Below are positions 24,694 to 31,100 of a stretch of 51,306 nucleotides of DNA, piece by piece. Origin of the DNA: JBCCEJ01 sp039030335. Its GTDB lineage: Bacteria > Pseudomonadota > Gammaproteobacteria > HK1. The first letter of the stretch is position 1. Each line of letters starts with the position of its first letter. The notes beneath the pieces were generated by a model that worked only from the letters and a program-made list of their open reading frames with translations, did no database searches and had not been told where the DNA came from. The position numbers and the translations under genes are program-made. Where the stretch lies: assembly GCA_039030335.1 (NCBI GenBank), contig JBCCEJ010000042.1, forward strand, positions 1-51,306, read 5' to 3'.

Positions 24694-25872
24694 TCATCCA
24701 ACCTGCCCCGCCCAGGCGGCCAACAGCTCTGCGCTGCGCTCTGCACCATCGACCCGTACAGAACCGAACGCAGTGCGAGACCGGCGCCGCGCGTCGCTCT
24801 GCGCGCGCTCCATCGCGGTAGCGAGCGATGCGGGTTCGAGTTCCACGTCGGGCAGCACGGTCAGCAAACCGCGTGCCTGCAGCGCGCGAGCGCGGAGCAA
24901 CTGCTCGCGCTCTGTCTGGTCGTGGTAAGCGACCACTACCGACGCAACCCCGGTCACCAGCAGATCGATAACCGTGTTGTATCCGCCTTGCGAAACCGAC
25001 AGGGCGGCGCGACGCAGCATCATCCGAAAGTCAGTTCGGGCGCGCTCCACTATCACCTCGCCGCCAGCTGACCGCTGCAAATCGGCAAAGCGCTCGTGCG
25101 GCAGATTCGGGCCGACGAGAAGACGCCACCGGTGGCTCCTGAACACCGACTGCGGGCGTGCTTCCAAAGCTGCACGCAAGACGTGCTCGCCGTACGCGCC
25201 CCCCCCGGCCGAAACCAGAACCTCGTCGAGCCCCGCGGGCGCCGCCCCGGACTCTGCCGTGCTGACAACATCCGCGCCCTCGTCGACAAACCCCGTGTAG
25301 TGGAGCAGATGGGCTATGCGCCCGGTCGCGGGAAAACTGTCCTCGAGCGCGATCCAGTTGCGATCCGAATGGACGAGCACAGCATCAAAACTCTGCAATG
25401 CCGCCTCAGCCATGACGACGTACTTACTGTGTTTCGGCCGGTAGTCGATGATGTCCCGGATCGAACTGACGCACTTTGCACCGTCGACGCGGGCGCGCTC
25501 CAGCAGCGGGGCCAGTTCGAATCGCAACAGCTTGCGGCCGAATGGATACGTTTCGACCAGCAGCACTGCGTGCGAACGCGACCGCCACGCGTCCATCAAC
25601 CGCGTCCGGCGCAGCGCGCGCCAGCGATCGTCGACAGGCGTGCCATCGGGACGTACGAGCCGGTCGTAGTGAAGGTCGGGACAGCGGCACGGCGGCAGCT
25701 GCACGAAGGCAGCATCGGCCGTGTCCAGGCCCGGCACCGGCTCACCGCCGCTCACATAGGTCACGGCCACGCCGCGACGTCGAAGCGCCCGACAGATCGC
25801 CGCCATGCGGCGTTGATGGCCAATGCCCATCAAGTGCTGTACGTAGATGCAAACGGCACCGGTCATCGACAT
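24694..25872 (-). CDS. MurG/COG4671-like glycosyltransferase, second paralogue
   Basis: A 392-residue paralogue of the gene just downstream, sharing length, the N-terminal YVQHLMGIGHQRRMAAICRA segment and YVSGGEPVPGL. Both also have a middle block around ETYPFGRKLLRFELAPLL (ESFPFGRRLLRFELEPMV in the sister) and VSQGGYNTVIDLLVTG near the C-terminus. Tandem duplication is likely. It starts with ATG 25872, four bases after the histidine-phosphatase stop. The role is probably transfer of a sugar during glycan assembly at the inner face of the inner membrane; this is inferred from family and context only. Confidence 0.78.
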   Translation of the reverse strand: MSMTGAVCIYVQHLMGIGHQRRMAAICRALRRRGVAVTYVSGGEPVPGLDTADAAFVQLPPCRCPDLHYDRLVRPDGTPVDDRWRALRRTRLMDAWRSRSHAVLLVETYPFGRKLLRFELAPLLERARVDGAKCVSSIRDIIDYRPKHSKYVVMAEAALQSFDAVLVHSDRNWIALEDSFPATGRIAHLLHYTGFVDEGADVVSTAESGAAPAGLDEVLVSAGGGAYGEHVLRAALEARPQSVFRSHRWRLLVGPNLPHERFADLQRSAGGEVIVERARTDFRMMLRRAALSVSQGGYNTVIDLLVTGVASVVVAYHDQTEREQLLRARALQARGLLTVLPDVELEPASLATAMERAQSDARRRSRTAFGSVRVDGAERSAELLAAWAGQVG

Positions 25873-25876
25873 GCGG

Positions 25877-26503
25877 TCACCGTGCGACGAGCGCGATGTT
25901 CAACTGGCCGGGATGGATCGAGCCGTCGCGGCACACGCGCAGCTCGTGCAGGCAACCCCAGTCGAGACGGGCGGGCGGGCGCCCCAGCATGTTCCACTGC
26001 CAGGCCCTGGCAAACGCCGCGCGAATCACACCTTTATGGGTGACCGCGATCGCAGACTGCCCCGTCACCGCGAGGCGCTGGCACCAGCTCTGCAGCCGCA
26101 CGCTAACCTCTCGAGGGCTCTCACCACCGTCAGGTCTGAAATCCCAGCCCCTGGCTTCGTTGGCGGCCAGCGCGTCGCCCAGTTCGGCACGAAGGTCGGC
26201 GAGCCGCCGGCCTTCCCACCGGCCCCAGTCCATCTCCTTCAACGCGGGCGCGACCGCGTCGATCTCGAGGTTGAGCGCAAGTGCGGTCTGTCTGGTCCGT
26301 CGTAGAGGGCTCACGTGGACTGGCAGCCCGGTCAGCGTGGCGGGAACTGAATAAGCCGCAAGCTCGCCGCTCGCTTCGTGCGTCAATGGCCGGTCCGCAT
26401 GTCCTTGCAGGCGATGGTCGCGGTTCCAGTCCGTCTGCGCGTGACGGAGCAGGTACACAGATACCGTTTCATCGCGCGGCTCTTCCCAACGTCCGGAAGT
26501 CAC
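25877..26503 (-). CDS. histidine phosphatase family protein
   Basis: A 208-residue member of the phosphoglycerate-mutase-like superfamily. The catalytic RHG motif is YLLRHAQTDWNRDHRLQGHAD (~18-37, phospho-acceptor His). SPLRRTRQTA (second Arg) and MDWGRWEGRR (the Glu region) follow. The second catalytic His is in AIAVTHKGVIRA (~153). It could dephosphorylate a sugar phosphate or other small molecule. Its place inside a glycosyltransferase operon suggests a sugar-phosphate intermediate, but the substrate is unknown. It overlaps the upstream gene by four bases. Confidence 0.85.
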   Translation of the reverse strand: MTSGRWEEPRDETVSVYLLRHAQTDWNRDHRLQGHADRPLTHEASGELAAYSVPATLTGLPVHVSPLRRTRQTALALNLEIDAVAPALKEMDWGRWEGRRLADLRAELGDALAANEARGWDFRPDGGESPREVSVRLQSWCQRLAVTGQSAIAVTHKGVIRAAFARAWQWNMLGRPPARLDWGCLHELRVCRDGSIHPGQLNIALVAR

Positions 26504-27717
26504 CTCGAGTGTCCCGCGGCGTCGAGGAGCGGCGCAAGGATCCGGCCGAGCGCGGCCGCGCCGGCAGAAAGACCATGCCGCCCCGCCATCTGGTCCCGAG
26601 CGGCCTGTCCCATACGCAGCCGGAGGGACCGGTCGCAGAGCAGCCGTTCCAGCGCGGCTGCTATGGCGGCCGGTTCAAGCGGCGTCAGAAGGCCGCAGCG
26701 ATCACGGGCAACCACGGCCGGCACGCCGCGCGTATCACCGGCGACTACCGGCAGCCCACACGCCTCAGCCTCCAGAAAAGCCATGCCGAACGCCTCATTC
26801 ACCGCGGGCCAGACATAGATATCCGCCGCCGACAGCACTCTGGCCACGTGCCCGGTTTCGAGCCGGCCGAGGAAGACCACGCGATCTGCGAATGGCGCGA
26901 AGGCGGCGTGTACAGCTGTCGCGGCGGCGCCATCGCCGATGACCAGGAGACGCCAGTCGGTGTACTTCAAACACTGTAACGCGGCCGCCAGCAGCTCGTA
27001 GGAGGCACGTTTGTCACCCGGGCGCATCATCGCCGTGCATACCAACCATGGCGGCGCTACGTCGATGCCGAGGCGGTTCGAGAGCGCCGCGCGCTGTTGC
27101 TGATCCGGGGCCGCCGGTTGGTTCAACCACGGTCCCAGATCCAGAAACGGCGGCACTGCGTGCACGCGTCGATCGCCGTCCGTCATCAGCGGCAGCACGC
27201 AGGCGACGTCGTCCGGGTTCAACGCGACGACCGCATCAGCCGCCGAGATGGCAGCACCGGTAGCGCGGTGCACCATGCGCCAGGGCTCTTTGTCGCGCTT
27301 CGGAGCGTAGCTCGCTTCGGCGACGACATACGGAATCCCGAGCGCCTTGCTGACCCGCGGTCCGAGCCAGTCAGGGGCCTTGTAATACAGGTGGTAGGTA
27401 AACCACACGTCCGGACGGTCGGCGCGCGGCAAGCCGCGATAGCGCCGCACCAGCCGATCCGCCAGCCGCTCACCAACCGCCTGGATGCGACGCTGCCGGT
27501 CCACGTCGCCGTTCGCTTCCCTGGCCCGGAACCGGGACGCCAGATGCACGCGGGCGCCGTCGAGCTCAAGGGCGCGCCATAGCAGCCGCGCGACGTGTCT
27601 GTCGCCGCTTGGATGAGCGTGGTCGGGTGGCTTCAACGGCGCGTAGAAGGCCACCGCATAGCGCGCTCGCCCGGCTTGCGCCTCAGCGTCTTCGACAGCG
27701 CGGCAATCCGCGGTCAT
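26500..27717 (-). CDS. GT4-family glycosyltransferase
   Basis: A 405-residue GT-B glycosyltransferase. The first half starts YAVAFYAPLKPPDHAHPSGD and includes a GIPYVVAEASYAP block. The C-terminal half is the retaining GT4 donor domain: PPWLVCTAMMRPGDKRASYELL, WRLLVIGDG, VVFLGRLETGHVARVLSAADI and the E-x7-E region VNEAFGMAFLEAEACGLPVVAGD (~315). Typical donors are nucleotide sugars; the sugar is unknown. Both ends overlap neighbours by four bases (ATGA), showing tight coupling. Confidence 0.85.
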   Translation of the reverse strand: MTADCRAVEDAEAQAGRARYAVAFYAPLKPPDHAHPSGDRHVARLLWRALELDGARVHLASRFRAREANGDVDRQRRIQAVGERLADRLVRRYRGLPRADRPDVWFTYHLYYKAPDWLGPRVSKALGIPYVVAEASYAPKRDKEPWRMVHRATGAAISAADAVVALNPDDVACVLPLMTDGDRRVHAVPPFLDLGPWLNQPAAPDQQQRAALSNRLGIDVAPPWLVCTAMMRPGDKRASYELLAAALQCLKYTDWRLLVIGDGAAATAVHAAFAPFADRVVFLGRLETGHVARVLSAADIYVWPAVNEAFGMAFLEAEACGLPVVAGDTRGVPAVVARDRCGLLTPLEPAAIAAALERLLCDRSLRLRMGQAARDQMAGRHGLSAGAAALGRILAPLLDAAGHSR

Positions 27718-29036
27718 GATGCGCGCGCATCCGCGGAAACGGCGGTGGAGCCTAGCCGGAACAACAGGCGCTCAACCGTGCCGTCCATCGACAACGCACT
27801 CCTTACCCGCGCAGCGCCCGCTTCGCCCAGTTCCCGGCGCAGCCGGGGAGCGCTGATCAGCCGCCGCAGCGCGGCACTGAGCGCAGCCGGGTCTCCGGGT
27901 GGCACCATCAGGCCGTTTACACCTTCGCTCAGCAGTTCCGGGATGGCAGAAAGCTCGGTGGCGACCGCCGGCAACGCCTGACTCTGCGCCTCCACCAACA
28001 CATTGGGAAGACCGTCGCGATCCCCGTCGCCAGCGACGATCGATGCCAGCACGAACAGATCGGCACATCGATAGGCGGCGAGCACATCGGCCTGCGGCAG
28101 CGCGCCAGCCCACTCGATTCTGTCGTCGATCCCCAACCGCAGCGCCTGCGCCTTGAGCGCTTCCAGGAGCGGCCCCCCGCCGATATGGGTCAAATGCCAG
28201 TGCAGCGATTTGTCCAGGGCCGCCAGTGCCTCCAGCAGATAGCGATACCCCTTTTTCTCGACCGCCCGTCCCACCGACACCAACCGCACGGGCGCCGCCG
28301 GATCGGTGCCGTCGGTGTCGGGCCAATCGCGCGCCGGGTACGCGAAGCGCTGCAGATCGAGGCCGTGGTACATCAGCTCGACGGGATCCATATCGGCGCC
28401 GGCCAGTGCGTTCAGGTGAGTGTGGTTGAGTGCCGTGCAGGTGACGCCCCACGCCGCGTCCCGGAGCTTTTCGCGTAGTTCCCAATCCGCGCTCGTCCAG
28501 ATGTCGCGGGCGTGAGCCGAGAATGTCCAGACGCGCCCCAACATCGTCGCGGCGTACCGGGTGACACTGCTCGGCGTGTGCAGGAAATGCGCATGCAGAT
28601 GACCCACGCTGGGACCGAGTTCGGTAGCCAGAACGAGGGCCTGGCCGAAGCGGCGAATCCGATTGCGGCTCCAGTCGCGGCGCAAATCAGCGCTCCACAG
28701 TGCGTGAGCGGCGGCATAGCCAGGCAGCAGCCGCGCCGCTCGCCAGGCCCGCCATACGCGCCGCGGCTCGTCGTGCAGGTACTCCGGGAGATACGTCACC
28801 GGCGCCTTGATGTGCGCATGTACGGGGTGCCGGTGTCGATCCGTGGGATGTCGCAGCGAAACGATGTGAATCGGCAGTCCGCGCGCTTCCAGCGCGTGAA
28901 TTTCCTGCGCGATAAACGACTCCGACAGGCGCGGATACCCTTTCAACACGAACGCGACCGGAAGCTCGGGGAGCGGCGTAGCCACGTGCTCTGCGGCCTC
29001 TCGCCCGACGCTTGAATCGACTTTGGTTGCTATCAC
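27714..29036 (-). CDS. GT4-family glycosyltransferase (WcaL-like)
   Basis: A 440-residue GT4 enzyme. Residues ~25-50 (VAFVLKGYPRLSESFIAQEI) match the start of WcaL/colanic-acid-type glycosyltransferases. LHAHFLHTPSSVTRYAA and WTFSAHARDIW follow. The donor domain contains RLVSVGRAVEKKGYRYLLEALA (~250), LTHIGGGPLLEALK and the E-x7-E motif GLPNVLVEAQSQALPAVAT (~350). The start is GTG 29036; the first ~25 residues are not conserved-looking, so a later start is possible. It overlaps the next gene by four bases. It probably adds a hexose to a lipid-linked or growing glycan. Confidence 0.84.
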   Translation of the reverse strand: MIATKVDSSVGREAAEHVATPLPELPVAFVLKGYPRLSESFIAQEIHALEARGLPIHIVSLRHPTDRHRHPVHAHIKAPVTYLPEYLHDEPRRVWRAWRAARLLPGYAAAHALWSADLRRDWSRNRIRRFGQALVLATELGPSVGHLHAHFLHTPSSVTRYAATMLGRVWTFSAHARDIWTSADWELREKLRDAAWGVTCTALNHTHLNALAGADMDPVELMYHGLDLQRFAYPARDWPDTDGTDPAAPVRLVSVGRAVEKKGYRYLLEALAALDKSLHWHLTHIGGGPLLEALKAQALRLGIDDRIEWAGALPQADVLAAYRCADLFVLASIVAGDGDRDGLPNVLVEAQSQALPAVATELSAIPELLSEGVNGLMVPPGDPAALSAALRRLISAPRLRRELGEAGAARVRSALSMDGTVERLLFRLGSTAVSADARAS

Positions 29037-29132
29037 TTCGCCCGGGCTCCGATGCGTTTACCTGTGCGTTCGCCTCTTGCGGTGCCGTACGACGGCCGCG
29101 CTCCGCTTCGGACCGACACGCGTGCGCCCGGT

Positions 29133-30347
29133 TCAGTCACCCGTGCCGGTCAACGGCCGCACCTCTGCGTCCAACTCGGCGGCGACCAGCGCTTCGATAC
29201 GGGTCAGACCGTCCAGCAAACCCGGTACCATCGAAGCAGACGGAATCGGCTGTTCCGGAAGTTTACGAAGCGCCTCTACCATGGCGAAGGTATCGTCGGC
29301 CCGAGAGTGCGGCAACATCCTTATGAGACCCAGTTCCTCGGCCGCCGACGCGCGGATCCACTGCTCGCGACGCGGCTCCTCCCGCGGCACCACGACGGCG
29401 CGTTTATCGAAGGACAGGATCTCGCAGAACGTGTTGTAGCCGCCCATCGACACGACCCCCAGTGCGCCTTCTATGAGATGTTCCACACGTGCGTCGAAGG
29501 TCAGTGCTTCGACCTTGTCGAGCGCCTCGATGCGGCGGCGAAAAGAATCTCTTGACGCCGGCGCCATGAACGGCCCGAGCACGACCAGTGCGCGGTGCGG
29601 AAGATCCGACGCCTGTTCGTAGGCGCGGAGTACCCAGTCGACCAGGTCTTCACCGTCTCCACCGCCGCCCGTCATGATCAGAACATAAGGTTCTTGAGCA
29701 AGCTCGGCGGTCGTGTAGGCAAGCCCCGTTTCGGGCAGTGTCCGGCGCAGATAGCCGGTGTATTGCATCTTTGACTGAACGGCGTCTGGAATCGGCAAAC
29801 CGGCGAGCGGCTGGCAAATTTGCGGCAAGCCGTAAACCCAAAGCGCATCGTAGAGTTCGGTCAGCGCGGGCAGAGCCTGTTTGCGCTCCCATTCCGCCGC
29901 CAGCGCCTCCGGATCGTCGAGGACATCGCGCAGCCCCAAGACCAGGTGCGCACCGGCGTCCTTCTGCATCTGCAGGGTCTCGACCATCTCGCCGCGCAGC
30001 CCGAGTGGCTCCTTGTCCACGATAACGACATCGGGTCGGAACGCACGCGCGGTATGATGCAGGATCTCGGCACGCAGACTCAGGATCTCGGCGATATCCA
30101 TGTGCAGACTGAGCGAGGAATATTCGCCATTGCGCAGTTTTATGACACCGGGTATACGCACGAAATCAACCCGCGCACGGAAGTCGAAACTACCGATGAT
30201 CGGGGAGCCGGAAAGAATGAGGACCGAGAGATTCTTGCGGCCCGCTACCAGCGCATGCGCGATACTGCGACAACGTCGAAGATGGCCTAGCCCGAAGGTA
30301 TCGTGGCTGTATATCAGGATACGCGCAGCTGAAGACGGCTCTGACAT
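29133..30347 (-). CDS. MurG/COG4671-like glycosyltransferase, first paralogue
   Basis: A 404-residue glycosyltransferase. ILIYSHDTFGLGHLRRCRSIAHAL carries the GxGH motif. VVIVDKEPLGLRGEMVETLQ is the counterpart of the ETYPFG block in the other two. LIMTGGGGDGEDLVDWVL and VSMGGYNTFCEILSFDKRAVVVPR form the donor site. It is more diverged than the two downstream copies are from each other. Start ATG 30347 (MSEPSS); a TTG two codons earlier is less likely. Gaps of 96 bases to the next gene and 66 to the previous one are the largest within this run apart from the exporter boundary, so an internal promoter is possible. Confidence 0.78.
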   Translation of the reverse strand: MSEPSSAARILIYSHDTFGLGHLRRCRSIAHALVAGRKNLSVLILSGSPIIGSFDFRARVDFVRIPGVIKLRNGEYSSLSLHMDIAEILSLRAEILHHTARAFRPDVVIVDKEPLGLRGEMVETLQMQKDAGAHLVLGLRDVLDDPEALAAEWERKQALPALTELYDALWVYGLPQICQPLAGLPIPDAVQSKMQYTGYLRRTLPETGLAYTTAELAQEPYVLIMTGGGGDGEDLVDWVLRAYEQASDLPHRALVVLGPFMAPASRDSFRRRIEALDKVEALTFDARVEHLIEGALGVVSMGGYNTFCEILSFDKRAVVVPREEPRREQWIRASAAEELGLIRMLPHSRADDTFAMVEALRKLPEQPIPSASMVPGLLDGLTRIEALVAAELDAEVRPLTGTGD

Positions 30348-30413
30348 GGCCAACTAAGCTAATGGTCGATGCAGATAGTCAGTAAGTGAACCGAATCGGC
30401 GACATGGCCCGAT

Positions 30414-30905
30414 TCAGCCGTCCACCCCGTTCTGATGCAACTGGCTCTGCAGATCTTCGAACTGCCGGTGCGAACGAGCCAGCTTCTCGCTCAGCTGCCG
30501 CATAACGTCCAATGAGACGTCCGGATTGTCGCGCAGCAGTTTCACGAATGCTTCGTCGGTGATTCGCAGTGCTTTCACTTCGCCCTTGGCCCGGATCGTT
30601 GCCGATCTCGGTGCCTTCATCAGCACGCCCATCTCACCAACGAGTTCATTCTGACTGAGCGTAACTGCCACGACCTCGCCGATCCCCGTCTCGGCCATGA
30701 CCTCGACCTCGCCTTCCATGACGACGTAGGCACAGTCCGCTGGATCGCCAACCCTGAACAACTCCTCGGCGTTGGCAAACGACAGGTTCTGGCTGGTAAA
30801 AGCCAGCAGCTTCAGTTTCGCCGGCTCCAGTCTCGAAAACATCGGAACCTTTCGCAGCAGGTCGGCTTCTTGCAGAAGATCCAAAACAGATTCTCCTCCG
30901 ATCAT
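30414..30905 (-). CDS. stand-alone cyclic-nucleotide-binding domain protein
   Basis: A Crp-like beta-roll without a DNA-binding domain, about 156-163 residues depending on the start. The domain runs from LLRKVPMFSRLEPAKLKLLAF through VVMEGEVEVM to NELVGEMGVLMKAPRSATIRA. The last segment keeps the Gly-Glu and Arg-Ser/Ala of the phosphate-binding cassette, so cAMP or cGMP binding is plausible. A C-terminal helix follows (RQLSEKLARSHRQFEDLQSQL). Start uncertain: ATG 30905 is reported; GGAGGAGA lies nine bases before a TTG at 30884; longer readings to 31013 exist. It lies directly between the exporter-like gene and the glycosyltransferases, suggesting it is a regulatory subunit. Confidence 0.8.
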   Translation of the reverse strand: MIGGESVLDLLQEADLLRKVPMFSRLEPAKLKLLAFTSQNLSFANAEELFRVGDPADCAYVVMEGEVEVMAETGIGEVVAVTLSQNELVGEMGVLMKAPRSATIRAKGEVKALRITDEAFVKLLRDNPDVSLDVMRQLSEKLARSHRQFEDLQSQLHQNGVDG

Positions 30906-31100
30906 CCTCGCCGTGTCCCGACGGCCGGTGACCCCCGCCATCATTGCAGCGGCTTTTTTAATGTTCGTCGTGAGGCGGGCCCGACAGGTCTCGGTGTCCG
31001 AACGCATCGGCACCTGAGCATCCGCGGCCGCTTTAGTCCATGAGCGACATCGACTACGAACTGCAAGTGTAGGCGATGGTGCGCGGGGTTTCTCGCCGGG

